A stretch of 64,000 nucleotides of DNA from Cloeon dipterum (GCF_949628265.1 NC_088789.1:20825883-20889882), one strand, 5' to 3'. Positions 1-14,227 are shown, numbered from the stretch's first letter. A program made the numbers and translations. The notes: a model not told the origin generated them from the letters alone.

Positions 1-440
1 CGTTCTCATATACAATGGAAGAGTCTAGGTGAAGTACCGAGTCTCCCACTACTTCTCCTACACCCCAGTTCCCAGTTGCTCCGCCCGTGTGTCAGTGTCA
101 GCTGTGCTGATGTGAGAATTTACGTCAGCGTACGTCGCCAAAACTCTAAATTGCGTTTCTTTTCATCGTATTTTGTTTTTGTTTTCATTTGTAAATACAC
201 AACACTGCACCTTCAGCATGAGGTTTGTTTTCAAACCAATATTTTTCATTCTTCGTGAGTTGTTTTTGATTTATTTCTCAATTCGTCAGTGGTTATGTAA
301 ATCCCGACGAATCCATAACTTGTCCTACATTTTAAGGCCTCTTTTTTACAGACGGAGCCGCAACAGCCTTATCCGAACAAAGTGACGTCTCAGCCTGCAT
401 AATTCATTCCGGAAATTAGAGATAAAGAGATCGGAAGATC

Positions 441-3400
441 ATGTCTTTGTAAGTAGATAGTGGGTTTGAGCCCGTTTGAATGAGAATACTATTTATTTAT
501 CTATGTACGGTTCGCATTTCTACTACAAAAAACATCCTAGTATTTGACACGTCTTGGTGTTGATTTGTTTGAATGCCATAATAACAGCGTGACTCATTCA
601 TAAGAAAAACATGATCTCATGGGTTATTATCATGTGATTTTTGCCAGATCCAGCGATTCCTTCAGAAACTTCTTCACTGAAGATCCAATGGATTCCTATG
701 AGGGTTTCGGAGCGCCGCCTGAAGAAAAATGCGGTTCCAGAAACAACCACACCAGAATCTTCACTTCTGTGTACGAAGGAATTCCAGAAAACGTTGCCAT
801 CAATTTCACGTGCTGGCTGGTATGCTAAAAAAGATAAAATAACTAACACAACTTGTTATCTTTAAACTTTGGTGCATAGCTGTTGCTGTTTATTTTCGCA
901 ATGCTGAGGAAAAGGGCCTGGAACTATGGGAGAATAGCAGTGGTGCAGCGAGATGAGCGATGGACCCAATTTTTCTACGCCAAAGAAGCGCTCTCCAGCA
1001 GCCTGAGTGCGGACGCCGGTTCTGTCGCTTCCATTGATTCCACACTATTCGTCGAGAAGGGCTTCGGCAGTTGGCTCTTTGCCGTCTTCAGGATAAAGTG
1101 CGACATCTTTTCACTGTGTGTTTTGGATTATAATTAATCTGTCTTCGCAGGGACCAAGACATACTGCGAAAAAGCGGCCATGACGCGGTGCAGTACCTGT
1201 CCTTCCAGCGACACGTCATTGTTTACATGACCATCGTGACCATTATCTCGTTGGCCATCGTGCTGCCCATCAACTTCCAGGGTAACCTGCAGGGTGATGA
1301 GAAGACCTTTGGCCACACTACAGTTAGCAATTTAGACCCACAGTAAGACAAAAGAAAAATATTCATCTGATCTCCACAATCTTGACTGGCTCAAAATTTT
1401 TAAATTTTATGTTAAAATTATTAATTTTATTTCACAGTTGACTTGACCATTCTTGGGATATTTTAGTTTGTTTACGCGTTGCATTTTATCTTGGCTCATT
1501 CAGATCATAAGGTTCCTTCTAAAATAATTTTGAAACCACAATATCAGTACTATTTTATGTATATAACTGGAGTTTTCATCTAGTGTCTTTGAATTTCAGT
1601 TCAAAATGGTTGTGGGTGCACGTAGTTCTGGCCCTGCTGTACCTTCCGCTCGGCATATTCATCATGAGGAAGTTCTCCACTTCCATGCACCTGGAGGAGG
1701 ATTCCAGCGTTTCTCGCACCCTGATGATTACAAACATTCCCAGACAGTTTTGCGATAAGAACGACTTGAAAATTCATTTTGAGTAAGTTTCAAATGAATT
1801 TAAAGTTTCGCTTTTAATTTGAAGCATTGCCATTCAGAGAGGCCTATCAAATTTCTGCAACTGAAATAAATCTGGGCTATGATATCGCCAAAGTCACTGA
1901 GCTAACGAAAGATAGGTGAGTTAATTGTTTACTGTTACGTCCAAGTTAAAATAAAATGAAAACATTTAATTTTTGCAATTGTTTTGGCCTAAAATAAATC
2001 GCAAACCATGTAATTTTTAGGGAAACGGCGTTTGAGGCCAAAATTTACTGTGAAAAACACAACGAAAACGGAGGGAGCAGGCTTAAAATGCGTCCGCATG
2101 TGTGTGGAATTATGTGCTGCTGCTGCAAAAGTCAGGTTCGAATCTGCCTCATTCAACTTTTCACGTCAAAACATTTTAATTTCCCCATCCTGCTGGATCG
2201 TTATTTTCTTGGTGTTTAAAAATATTTTTTGTATGCTCAGGTTGACGCGTTGGAGTATTACACGGCGGAGGAGGAACGCCTACGCAACGCCCTCGCAGAC
2301 GAGCAACAGAAAGCGCTGAAAAAGCCGCTTGGAGTTGCGTTTGTCACACTGGCGTCTGTGGAGGAGGCGCGTCTGATCTATGAAGACCACGCTGCCTCGT
2401 GCAAATGCGGCTCCAACCCATCCCCCTCCTCCAAGACGCGCAGCCTGGAGCCGCACTTGTGGAATGTCGACTTTGCTCCACGTCCTCATGACATCTACTG
2501 GTACGAATTTTAATTTTGTTTGGAGATCAATTTAATCAACTTGATTTTATACAGGGAGAACCTAGCCGTTTCGTCCAAATTTTGGTACATCAAGGCCACC
2601 ATCATCCACCTGGTGCTCTTCATTGTCCTCTTCTTTCTCACTACGCCTGCCATTGTGGTCAACTTGCTTGATTCCCTGAAATTTTCTGATGAGCTTCAGA
2701 AGATGGTATGTTGAATTTTAAATAAACATTATTCATTCAAAGTGATCCAAATTTATTCTCGAAATACTCTCAAAATTTTATCAAATAAATCCTTTGGTTA
2801 ATTTTGTTTGAAGGCTAAATTAGGAATTCATTTTCCTATTTATGTTCATTCTATTTTTAATCTCAATTGCATTAGCTATTGTTAAAAGTATTGAACGAAA
2901 CTTAAAACCATTGCAAACATGAAAATGCAAGTTGCTGAGTTAAAAGTAAAAAATTCAGTGACTAAATTTTTTGAATATTTGTCCGCAAATAATTCTCTAT
3001 GAAGGTTTTTTGACAAATCTTAGATGGCTGCCTATAAAAATCAATGAAGCTTAGAAGAGGGTAGTAATAGATTTGTTCCTTTTCAAATTTCAGCCTGGTT
3101 CTTTTTTAAGAAAATATTTCTGTTACAGAGTCCACTCCTTTCGGAATTCTTGCCAACGCTGCTGCTGTGGACAGTGGCCGCTCTAATGCCAGTCTTGGTA
3201 TCCTACTCAGACCAGTGGCTGTCGCACTGGACCAGATCTAAGCAAAACCATTCCATAATGAGAAAAACATTCCTCTTCCTGCTCTTCATGGTTATTATCC
3301 TGCCCTCGCTTGGCCTGACTAGGTAGGCTCAATAAATTCTTCTTAATTGATTTACTAACGTCACTCGCAGCGCGCAGGCCTTTGTTGAGTGGGCTATTCA

Positions 3401-5108
3401 CCAGAAGAACGAAACCTACAGGTGGGAATGTCTGTTCTTGCCGGATAAGGGCGCCTTTTTCGTCAGCTACGCAACCACTTCAGCTTTCGTGGGCACCGCA
3501 CTCGAACTTATTAGGTTCCCAGAGCTATTCATGTATGCTGTCAAGATCTGTCTTGCCAAGTAAGTAGTATTAAAAACAATCTATGAATATTTCACCTCAC
3601 AAAAATTAAGGAGTTTGCTTCTTTAAGCAAATTAAGGTTTTTCTTTGCCAAATAGATAATCTTCAAATTTAAATTTTATTTGTAGCTCGGTTTTTCAACA
3701 ATTTTACGTTTCTCAGTCTTCTCACCCATTTACAGTGATGTGTTTAAACTAATCATTTGTGGAATTGAAGAAGTTTTTCATTTCCCGAAATTGCTGAAAT
3801 AGAAATGAAACTATTGTTTTTGTCCTCACAATCAGATCAGCAGCAGAGACAATGAGCGTGCGTAAGGCCATTCTGTGGGAGTTTCCGTTTGGCGTGCAGT
3901 ACGCGTGGATGCTGTTGATCTTCGCCATGACCATCATGTACAGCCTGTCTTGCCCCCTAATCACTCCTTTCGGTAATTAGCACCTCTTTTCTCCATGCTC
4001 AAACTGAAAATTTTGAGTGCAGGTTGGCTGTATCTGATACTCAAGCATCTGGTTGACCGTTACAACATCTACTTCGCTTATGGCCCGTCAAAAATCTCCC
4101 AAAGCATTCACGAGACGGCCATCATCTGCGTGATCGCATCGATCGTGTTGCTGCAGCTGAGTTTCATGTGTATCTCGCTGCTGCGACTCGGTCTGCAGGG
4201 CATCACCATGTTCTCGCTGGCCGGACTGGTGCTGACCATGCTCTTCATGCTCTCACACATCTTCCTCAACTGTTGCAAGGGCTTCAGTCCCATCACGTAC
4301 ACGAGGGTAAGCAACAAAGTTAAGTCTTTGTGCAGTGTGTAAATGTAAAGAACATTAAATTAGGTGCGAAAGTGCATGGCTTGTTGTTATTTTTCTCGCT
4401 CGTGGTGCAGCTATGTAAGTTTTGTGATTAAATTATTAAGACGCACCTAGTCCTGTCCCACGTACTGCACTTTGATTCTCAATTTGCCAAGTTTTTAATA
4501 TTTTAATTGACTTGCTTGCGTAATTTATTAATTTAATAATTAGTAATATCATAAGTGATAAGGAGGCTTTTTTAGAGAATGAGCTGAAAATAAATTTAAA
4601 TTTAAATTGAACAGCATGTAGAACGAAAAACATGAATGTTCCATCAGAATTTGACAAGCGTATCAAATCTTTAAAAATTTTCTGGTTGTAGTAAATTAAA
4701 TCTGGATTCCTCCTCACAAATTTGCTAAATATTCCCAAATTAATGAATGTTAATCTTTATCTGCTTTCAATTAAATTATTTCAAACCCTTTCATGGCCCA
4801 TTTGGTTCCTCCTCATCTTGAACTGTAATTTAACAAGGAAACCTACATTATATGTGTAGAGACCACGGCGAAGGCAAAACCAGGAGCTGGCAAATTCTCA
4901 GCCAACCACTCCTTCGAGGCAGTTTGTTCCGCCGGTGATGCAGGAGCATGCCCTGAGTTCCACCTCTTCCAGGAACACGCCCACCCACGGCCGCAGCAAT
5001 AACTCGGCGGAACTTGAGACTACCTCGTCCCTTGACAGGGACTCGGAGGAGACGCTGAGCATTTGCCAAAATGCAGAGAGCACGTATGGCACATACGAAC
5101 CGGTCTAG
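441..5108 (+). CDS. Tmem63: TMEM63/OSCA-type mechanosensitive cation channel, complete (809 aa)
   Basis: Coding exons are 441-448, 648-819, 880-1097, 1151-1342, 1600-1782, 1838-1915, 2021-2135, 2241-2500, 2555-2705, 3129-3322, 3371-3559, 3836-3972, 4023-4306 and 4860-5108. All have GT-AG borders and the lengths sum to 2430 nt, an exact multiple of three. The first exon contributes only eight coding bases before GTAAGT. The family order is visible: N-terminal membrane segments with [16 protein letters not shown], then a cytosolic RRM-like part from about residue 230 ([10 protein letters not shown]), then hydrophobic helices from about residue 425 ([14 protein letters not shown]) through the conserved [15 protein letters not shown] region. 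The last exon is a polar Ser/Thr/Glu-rich cytosolic tail ending GTYEPV. TMEM63 proteins are known osmo- and touch-sensitive cation channels; that role is inferred here from homology. An ATTAAA at 5179 may serve polyadenylation. A 5' UTR intron ending near 351 is plausible. Confidence 0.95.
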
Positions 5109-5677
5109 TCAAAATCGTATCTAACCGCGCCTGTCCGTCACCCAATTAACAACATAATAATTTATTATCTTCTCATCCATTAAATTCGCAGCTTCTTTTT
5201 ATTAAATTCTGTAATTTAATACTTAATAATGTGTGATTTGTTCGAACAAATGATGGGGTGTATCTCTTTTTGGGTAGAAATCTCTTTTGTTATCGCCAGA
5301 TAAGTGCACATATTGTTTGATCCTTAGAATGGTACAACCGATTGTATAGTGATAAATTTGTTTAAAAGTTACCTCGTGGTTAATATGAAATATTCATTAC
5401 GCTACCTGGGAATAGTCTCTCAACTAGATGTAGCTTGCTATACTAATACACAATTAAACGACAACTCTCTGTCTATATTTGAAACGTTGAGGCTAATTAA
5501 ATGTGATGCAAAACAAAATTTTAAAAATAAAATCTTCAGGATTGCAAATTCCATTGTTTTTATTTCATTTTCAGCAAACTTACAAATACATAACCTTTTT
5601 ACAGCTTAGAATTAAAAATCACTAGCTTTGATCCAGCTTAAATACCAGCACAGTAACGGTAAAAAGCGCGTTTCTTC

Positions 5678-8600
5678 TCACTTTTGAGATTCGATTGCCT
5701 GCTCTTCCTTGATGAGCTCGGCGAGCCTCTGCATGGCTTTTTCCACGTCCTCCATTGGCACCAACGAGTAAGACAGCCTGATGTACGGGCACGGTTTGGT
5801 CGGGTCGGACATGAACGCGTGTCCGGGAATCAGCATCACGTCTTTTTTCAGTCCTCTCTCCATCACCATGGCTAGCACGTCGCTCACGCCTTTCACTTTG
5901 ACCCAGAGGAACATTCCGCCTTCGGGCACGTCCCATTCGGCCAGACCTGGTGAAATTTCATAATGCAAAAGATTACACAGTGCATAGTTTTAATTTTTAA
6001 CGCTTCATTTAAAGTTTTCAAAATTTAAAGGATTAATTCTGCTGTCAAAAACGTACTCAAATTTAATTTCAAAACGTTTTCCCTTTCACTGTGTAGTGTA
6101 TTTTATTGATTGAAGAGAGAAATTCACAGGGTTCGCCAATTTTGCAATGCGCAAAATTGCACCACTGATTTTTTGCGTGAAAAGCAAAAACCATCTGGAC
6201 GCAACTCCACTTATTTTTCGATTTCCCGCGTTTTTTCGGTTTTTTCAAATTTGACCTCAGAAAAGATCATAATCGCTCATCGCCAAGCTAAACAGATAAT
6301 AATTTTTATTGTATTTTAAGATATTCATTACTTTGTGAATCAAGGGTACTATTTTTAGCTGGAAAATAATTAACAAAATGCGCTTCTAACAAGTTTATTT
6401 GTGTTCTGATAAAAAATTAAATCCTATTTAATATCCGTTTTTAGCAATTTATAAATCTACACAGCTCATTTTAAATCAAAAGTCAAGACTCAATAATAGT
6501 ATGAACAAGAAAAATATTTAAAAAAAATATCTATATAATACTTTCATTTTCGATGGAAAAATGACCTCGCTTGTCTCGTTTAATTGTGCTTATTATTTCT
6601 CCCGATTCGACCAATCAACCGGAACATTGACAAGTTTTTAAAATTCAACTCCTACTTCTCGCCATATTTTTTTATAAAAAACCCAAAAAACCATAAGCGA
6701 AATATATGGTTATTCAAACCTGTGAGGTACTTGTCGGCCAAGGCAACCATCTGGTCTCGTCTTTTCCTGTAGAATTCTTTCACACTTTTGGTGTAGTCCA
6801 AAAATCCTTCCCAGCCTTGACCCTCTAAAATCTGGAGAACTATTGCCTAAAATGGAGTTCAAATATAAAGCATTAAATTATTAATGGCTATTCTCACTTT
6901 AAAATATAGAAAAGGTATCACATAATCATCACAAAAATGACTCTCAAGGGAAGTTAAACATTGAGAAATAATGGTACAATTTCTAACAAACACTGACAAT
7001 GAGTTATGAAATTTAAATTTTACGAATGCTTTAATTTTTCCTGATTTAAAAACGTGATTAGCCAAATTGGGCCATTAACCAAAATTAATTAGTCATTTGT
7101 TTTAAGTTTACCTGGGTGAGGGAAGAAGCGTGAAGAACCGACACTTGCATGTGCATTTCAACAATTCGGACGATTTCTTTGGGCCCAGTCATCCAGCCAG
7201 CGCGGAGTCCGCCGCCGAAAATTTTGGAGAACGAGTCAAACCGGACCACTCGGTTCTCTGTGTCCATCGATAGGAAGCTTTTTGGCAGCTCCTATTTTTG
7301 GGGAGATGGTTAAAATCTATAGAATTTAATACGAACAATTTTTACATCTTGGAAGCCTAGGAAATAGTAGGGGTCGTCCTCCAAAACTAGCAGGTTGAAT
7401 TCGCAGGCGATTTCGTAGATTTCCCTTTTTTGTTCGTCACTGATCACGTGTCCACTGGGATTGTTGGCCACTGGATTTATGTAGAGAATCTGAACATTTT
7501 TTAATTACAAACTCTACTCTTTTTGTTTTATTGTGTTTTGAAATACCTTGGGAATTTTAACATCCTTCGACCTGGAGGACCAAATGGCAGTCAGCTTATC
7601 TTTCATTTCCACCGTGTCGAGACCGTTCTTTCTGTATTGCGCAGAAATGAGTTGCGCTTTATACGGCCGGACCTGCGGAAAATCATAATTTAGGGTCTGC
7701 CTTGAACTTGGCAGTGTGTGCGTCAGAAAATGACGAAGCACACATGAACTCAGCAAAGTCTGCGGTGCCGCGAGATGAACTGCTTTAGTAAAAAAATGAT
7801 GTTATCCAATCGGGAGTTAAGAAAAGAGTCGTCCTTTATGACTTTCAACGAAGAGAGCGGTTAAACGGGTTTTTGGAGGAAGAGTATGTAGAGATGTTTA
7901 TTTATAGTCTCCTAAATTAGATTTTTGTTCTCTGGATTTTTACTTGGATGTTCTCATTATTAGGAAATATTTCCCACGTGGCTTGCGTTAGAAATGCATA
8001 TAAATCTTACATTGCTGACGAGGCCGGAGTAGACGGGGTCGGCGACGACGATCGCATCACCCTTTTGTAAGCTCATCTCGATAACCTTGCTAAGGCCGTC
8101 CTGCGAGCCGGCGGTTGCAATCACGTCGCGGTCCTCCCAACGAAGGGGTGCGTGGAATCTGTCCATGAGCTCCCGCAGCTTTTGCACGAACTTCGGATTC
8201 CTAAAATTTCAATTAATTTTATTTATTTCATTGATATTTCCAAAAAATTTAATTTTATAAATGCTCTTATTCGCCTAAATTAAAATTATGGAAACTGCAC
8301 TCTTACCCCTGAGTTGGGAGATAGTTGATGGCAGTGACAAGCTCAGACCCAGTGAAAACCTTTTTAGTTCCGTCCTTCAGGGTAAAACTCACTTCGCTGA
8401 AAGGTATAGTTTCGGGATGTGGCAACCCTTCGCCGATAAAGACGACGTTCTTCGACGCCGTAGCATGATTTTTCACTGAAATTTAAAATTAAAAACTTCT
8501 CGTGATGAAATCATCAGCATCATACTCAATTCTCGCAGAATAGATGGCTTCCTTTCCAGGGCCAATTCGTTCATAAAACTGGTGTGCTCGACCGGCACAT

Positions 8601-8720
8601 TTTTGGTCTGCAGCTTCGGCAGGGCCTTGCTGTAAATTAAAAAAATCCTCACTTACAAAATTTTTAAGTAACAAAATTGAGTCAGAAATAAGTTACTCGT
8701 CACTTGAGCGGAGTACGCAT
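5678..8720 (-). CDS. AADAT: Kynurenine/alpha-aminoadipate aminotransferase (KAT2/AADAT-like), complete (441 aa)
   Basis: Nine exons in transcript order: 8720-8704, 8629-8526, 8475-8307, 8200-8011, 7672-7547, 7489-7346, 7291-7112, 6846-6720 and 5946-5678 (TGA). Phases agree and the lengths sum to 1326 nt. It is a fold-type I PLP aminotransferase. YINPVANNPSGH is the substrate/PLP-loop region, LEDDPYY the cofactor-binding aspartate region, and FDSFSKIFGGGLRAGW holds the Schiff-base lysine near residue 273. The C-terminal lobe carries WDVPEGGMFLW and RLSYS, whose Arg should bind the substrate carboxylate. Length fits the family (human AADAT about 425 aa). Expected chemistry is transamination of kynurenine and 2-aminoadipate with 2-oxoglutarate. 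The short first exon (MRTPLN) is the least certain part; an N-terminal targeting peptide is not obvious. The gene converges on TMEM63. An AATAAA lies on the minus strand at 5564-5559. Confidence 0.94.
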
Positions 8721-11700
8721 TGAACGAAAAATTAGGCACACCTGCTACGTCAAAGGGCTTTTTTTGGAATTGGAACAGAAACACACTGCACTTTTTTAGC
8801 TTCGGCGTCGGACTTGGCTACGCCCGCCAATTACCAGAAGATTATTTACACATCGCGGCTCTATGTCCTTGACAGATGATAGGAAAAAATTGAATGTGTA
8901 ATCTTCCGCATATTAAGTTGCCGGTTCAAACTGGATTTGTGGCAGAGGCTAACATTGTTTACATTGTATATTGTCTTGACCGCGATGCCAAGCCAACATT
9001 GAGTCATTACAAAAACTTTTATATGAACTCGTGTGCAATTAGGTCGCGATCAGGCATTGAAAACTTTGTATTGTTTGCACATTAGAAGCATACATTTTTT
9101 CAGTGAAATAAAATGACGTTTATGGTCTGATAGCATTTTTATTGCATTACGATGCTGATGATGCTTGGAGCATTTTTGATAAGAGAATTTCACCACAAGT
9201 ATCGTACGATGTGTTTCCCGTTTTTGTTATCAAAATTCATCCGGAAAACCCTTAAATTGCAATGACACGCAACACCAGGAAATTTTTTGAATAACACTCT
9301 TCATTTGATTTGATAATTTTGCTATATTTAAAAAATGTAAAGATTGTAACATTTTTATGATTTTTATTTTTAATCGGAACATCCAAACTGGATAATTGCT
9401 GTGTGGTTCTTCACATTTAAATTATTACTGACTGAGCAGCAATATATTGATTAAGAATTATAAAATATAATTAGCAATCCAAAATATAATTTGTAGTTAA
9501 AATAATAAAAAAATTAAAACTTCATTAATTTTTCAAAATTTTTAGATTTGGGCCTGTTGGCGGTGAAATTTCGGATTGTTAAACTAATAGATAACACTCA
9601 AATATTCACTGTAGAATTTATTTTTGCCCTTTTCTTGCAACGTGGAAATTTGCGTTCGGTTTTGGAGCTTATTTATTTAATTTTTTTTTGAACTACCTGC
9701 ACAATTTTAGGTATTAAATTGATAATTTGTTGGAAAAAGTGATACAGATTTCAAGATTATAAATATACGTTTTGGCGAACAGAGAAAGTAAAAGGCTGCG
9801 AGAAGCGCAAGTTAGTTGCGAGCGCGTGTGTCTATAATTGAGCCCGACGAAATGGGAAAAGTCCTGATATATACCTGAGCAGGCCAAACTTTCTCATAGT
9901 GAAACGCTGGTGTGCACGGAGAGCTTGAATGGACGAGCGACAACCTTCTCGTCGAGACTGCGGGTCACGACTGTAAGTGCGTCGGCCGCTCAGCACTCTC
10001 TTACGCGGCTCAGCGGATGCTGCCGGCCAATCACCGCCCGCCGCCAGTGGGCACATCTTCAATGGAGCTCCTTATGTCAGTCTAATTTGTGTTTATTGAA
10101 ATAAATCTGCTCCGTCTGCGTCTGCACGAAATGCGTAACGAACGCACCTCCCATTGACGTAGACGCTACTTGCTCACAGGAAAACTGTTGCGATCTCATT
10201 TGCTTACTACGCAGTATGAAAATTTTGTTTTTGATGCTGGGGATTTTGTTAAAATGAGGTCATACAATTATAAAATAGCGAGAAATATTTGCATTTTTTA
10301 ATAAATTTAATTAATTTATTTTCGTTGCTAAAGTTTAAGCGAAACTGTAAAGCCCAGCGAGACTTTTGCATTTTGCCGCAATTGGAACACACTTGAAGGT
10401 AAACTGGAATAATCGAAATGTTGTTCGCAAATTACATCAGCCGCATAAATTTTGCTGGCGGCAGATCGTTCGTTGACCAGGCTGGAATTCGTCGAGCAAG
10501 CTTTTATTATTCCAAAACAAAGTTTCGAAAGGCGTCCCCGCATGCGATTGTGGGGGCCTGAATTGACTGATGCGCATTAACGAGAAAATTGGGCGGCCTG
10601 ACATTAAGACGCAGTTCTCTGCTAAGCACTTTGAATTTATATACTTCATGATGGCAGTACAATGCACATCTCTTTATTATTATTGTCCTTGACGCCTCAA
10701 TGGTCAAAGTTTAAATAAACGGAATTTTACTTTCAACTATAGGCCCTCAATTGGATCTAATCAATATATAAATTTATTAGGTTCATAAAATCGATCGGTT
10801 ATATCTCGTCACAAGCAAGATAAATATATTAAAATTGAAACAATTAATGAACGGCCCGGAAGATAATAATTAATGTTAATTAATTACATTGGAAGCTCCT
10901 TTTCTCTCACTTGAAGGATCCAAAACCATGATCCAATTTGCGAAAAATTTCTTAGATTAAAATGTGGGAAAATCATCCCAAATCAATTTCATTTCTCTGA
11001 TTTAGAATAAAATTCGTAGGAAGAGAGCAAGTATATTTACTGTAATCTATCTAAAAGCTTCTTTTTATTTTTAGGAGAGGAAAATAATACGTTTGCATGA
11101 TAAAAATCTGAATTATTCCAACTATTAAAGAAGTCAGCACGAAAATTAATTAAATATGGTCAGCTAAATCGTGAAATTCTGAGGTAAAAACTAAATAACA
11201 CGCTCTCGTGTTCGACAGCGGCTGATTTGGCTCTGCAGGCCTCATCAGCAGTACTTTACCTACAAAACAAACCACATGCTGCAGTGAATTATGAATCAGC
11301 GTGATAATCGAAAACGTCAGGCTTTAATCATTGCTGAGCAATATAATTTTTATTCTCAAATTCCACCATTAGCGACCATCCTGAATTAATTTCCGCGCAG
11401 CGTTCAGCCTTCCGTTAATTTTAAATTTAAAAAATTACCTGCGTTCATGCGTAAATCTTTCTTATATATTCTGTTATTATTAAAAAAGTTGTTTGTATGG
11501 TATTCACGCAACATTTATTGAGTCAAATAATCGCATAGGTTCAACAATTGTGATCAATGAAGCGAGCCCAGCATTGCGTTTGTGATTTTACGCAGCGTCA
11601 TTGGGATACTTAAGCCTTGATAGCGCAAGTGTTATTTTCAATTATTTAATAGTAAGCAGCTTGGATGTGACGCGAAGAGTCAACGACCGACCTAAATAAA

Positions 11701-12418
11701 AGCAATTCTAAAATCGGATACAGTCTAGATTTTGCTCAACTGTGCAGGAACAGCCCGCGAAGTGCAGTTTCTTGAAATACGCGTGAATCCTTATAGTACC
11801 AACACAGGTGGAAATTTCCAAGATTATATTGCTTATTCCACATTCAGGAAACGGCTCCACCGGGAGGGTAACTATTGGGGAGTTCTGTCCTGCGGCCCGA
11901 GTTAATGCCTGGGTTCGCGAAGGTTGCAACGTAAATCTAGATAAAAGGCAAATTCCTGAATAATTAATCAGCTAGATAAGTCCTGACCAAGTTGCAATTA
12001 TTGTCATACGACTGCTGCTCTGGAATCTCTGGATTTCTAACTGTTCGTCATTGAATATTATTATGATTAGAAGACATCCCCAATTACTTAAATTTAGTGA
12101 TAAAAGATTAACCTAATAATTTGTAAACGGTAATTTAAGTCATATATCCTATTAAAACACAGTTTTTATTAAAGTTAAAATTTATTTGTATATTTGTAAA
12201 AAGGAAAATGGTGCATACAAAAATGGCAGGTGCTAAAAACGCACATTTTAAGAGTAAAAATCATCAGGCAGTGATGCGATGGAGTCGTCCTTAAAATTAA
12301 GTGCAAAAAGCGAGAGAGCGAGAAGAAGGGCTTGGTGCGTGGCACCAAAAGATTAAATGACTAGTCTTGTGTATGATCTTTGAGCTGCATATCATAAGAG
12401 ATCCTGAAGTGAGAAAAA
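8721..12418. other. Intergenic stretch between aminotransferase and bHLH gene
   Basis: Mostly AT-rich sequence with no convincing coding exon on either strand. The only structured part is 9758-9972, listed separately. Minus-strand AATAAA motifs near 12164-12187 suit the 3' end of the bHLH gene. Confidence 0.6.
9758..9972 (+). promoter_or_regulatory. Possible TATA promoter and first exon of an unrecognised transcript
   Basis: A TATAAATA at 9758-9765 is followed by a locally GC-richer block ending in a consensus donor, CT|GTAAGT, at 9972/9973. A short reading frame beginning ATG GAC GAG CGA runs into the donor. I found no matching downstream exon, so this could be a noncoding transcript, a first exon splicing far away, or chance. 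Confidence 0.25.
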
Positions 12419-13570
12419 TCAGTACTGGAAGTTTTCAATGAGGATCTGCGTATTTGAGTAGGCGGCGATGCTGGTGCAGTTGGCGCAGTTGTTGCAGTCG
12501 CCCCAGCAGGCCGTGCTCGAGGACACGTTTCCCGAGGACAGGGAGGCGCCATCGCTCGCCAAACTCGAATTTGGTGTGTAGTCCTGCGTTGACAAAAACT
12601 CGGAGTTATTGGCTTGAATGGGAATTTCTTGGTAAAGGAATTACCTGATTCGTTGACGAAGCAGAAGTAGATTCGTCAGCTGAAGTCAGCAAGTCTTGGA
12701 GAACGTAAATGTAGTCGATGGCCCGTTGCAGCGTTTTCACCTTGCTCACTCGTTTACCTCTGCAATTTTAGATATTTAATATAAAATGCTAGCGTTTGTT
12801 CTCTTAAAATTTAAGGTGAAGATAAACCAAGTAAATTTTCTTTACACAATTTAAAATATCATCTCCGGATATTTATTAAAATTGTAAAAGTATATTTGAA
12901 TTTAAAAATCCAAAGAAAAATTATGCAGCGCGCAGGTCAATTTGTATGTTATCCCTTTTCTATTCAAAAAAATATTGAGATATGATTGAAAAGTAAAGAT
13001 AAGTAAAAAGGAAAAGTAATAAAAATAAAAATAAATTAAAAGGTGTTGGTATTTTTTTAGAATCATACACTCAATTTTAAATAAGAAGTCTCACTGCTAA
13101 TTTGTAAAAATACAATTTAAAATTGGCGGAAAAGTAAATTTGAATAGAGTAGAAAAATGAAAATAGCAACGAATAAAAAGAAAATTTAAGTGTGTTTTTT
13201 TAATATTTTAATTTGATATTAATTTTAAATTTTAAAACAATTATAGAGCCTACCTGGAGGCGTTTGAGTCGCCGGGGACGGCCATGCGGAGGTTGTAGAA
13301 GGCAGAGTTGACGGCCTGCACCCTGCGGCGCTCTCTGGCGTTCCTCCGGGCCACCATCTGCGGCGGCTTGTCCTTGTGCGGCACGTGTCTGTAGCCGCTG
13401 CCGCCTCCACTACTGCCCTTCTTCGGACGCTGCTGGCTCCTAGCTGCAGCTTTCGCGGACGAGTTTTGCCTGCCGGGCCGGCAGGGAGGCTGCTGCGCAC
13501 CTGCCCCGTCGGCGGGGTTTGGCGGATAAAGGCACCTGAGGTAGTCGACGGGCGGGGGAGACATTTTCAT
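12419..13570 (-). CDS. Achaete-scute-like bHLH transcription factor (198 aa), coding region split by introns
   Basis: Coding exons are 13570-13254, 12759-12645 and 12583-12419 (TGA); phases agree and sum to 597 nt. The bHLH covers about residues 74-130. The basic region is ARRNARERRRVQAVN, helix 1 is AFYNLR, the loop is short, and helix 2 is KVKTLQRAIDYIYVLQDLL. The Val at the basic/helix-1 boundary and the SKVKTL/YI..LQ pattern match the achaete-scute family rather than Fer/Ptf1 or atonal. Such proteins pair with Daughterless/E proteins on E-boxes and promote neural precursor fate. The C-terminus is Ser- and Cys-rich (WGDCNNCANC) and lacks the acidic aromatic tail motif usual in insect AS-C proteins. 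The second intron interrupts the HLH loop, whereas Drosophila AS-C genes are intronless. A 5' exon (14411-14228) cannot join in frame to this start; see the separate entry. Confidence 0.85.
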
Positions 13571-14227
13571 GGCCCAACTGAAATTGAACATAAAAAGGTG
13601 CTACTAAAACTGTTAATGAACAAAATTAAATTAAATTCATACTGACATTTTTTAAATGATAAAAGCAGGTTAAAATGACTTGCTTATTGTTTTACTCATT
13701 ATCATGAGAATCTTTATGGAAATATCACAAATTCTTATTTCAAAACTCATTTAATTGTTTAATTAGCATATTTGTACTGCCCGCAATTAATTTGATTTAT
13801 TTTTATTAAAAAAAAACAAATTCCAAACCCAATAATGGTTTTTTATTTCATCTTTCATATCTCAAGAAGTTCATCAGTTAAAATATAGTCTTTCAATAAA
13901 CAATTCCTTTCTAACACTTGGTGACGTGGAATTAGGCGTGCATCGATTAAATATGGTGATTAATGAACAAAATTTATTTACTATAGAAATATAAGATAAA
14001 TGGTAGTATACATTTTAAATATTAACCCAAAAATACAATAATTTGTAGTAAATAAATAAAACTTTAATTTTAAATAATAAAATAAAAGGAAAATATTAAA
14101 TTGATAAAATGTGTTTTGTATTAAAAATACAAAGATAAAAAAGTATAATAGTATAAAAATAATATTTACTTTGTGTATTTCTTTAATTTAATTAACACAA
14201 TATCAAAGAGATGCAAGTCAAACTTAC

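Noticed and set aside
2125-2160. GGTTCGAATC, resembling a tRNA B box
   Set aside because: It sits at the end of a TMEM63 exon; no A box or cloverleaf can be drawn.
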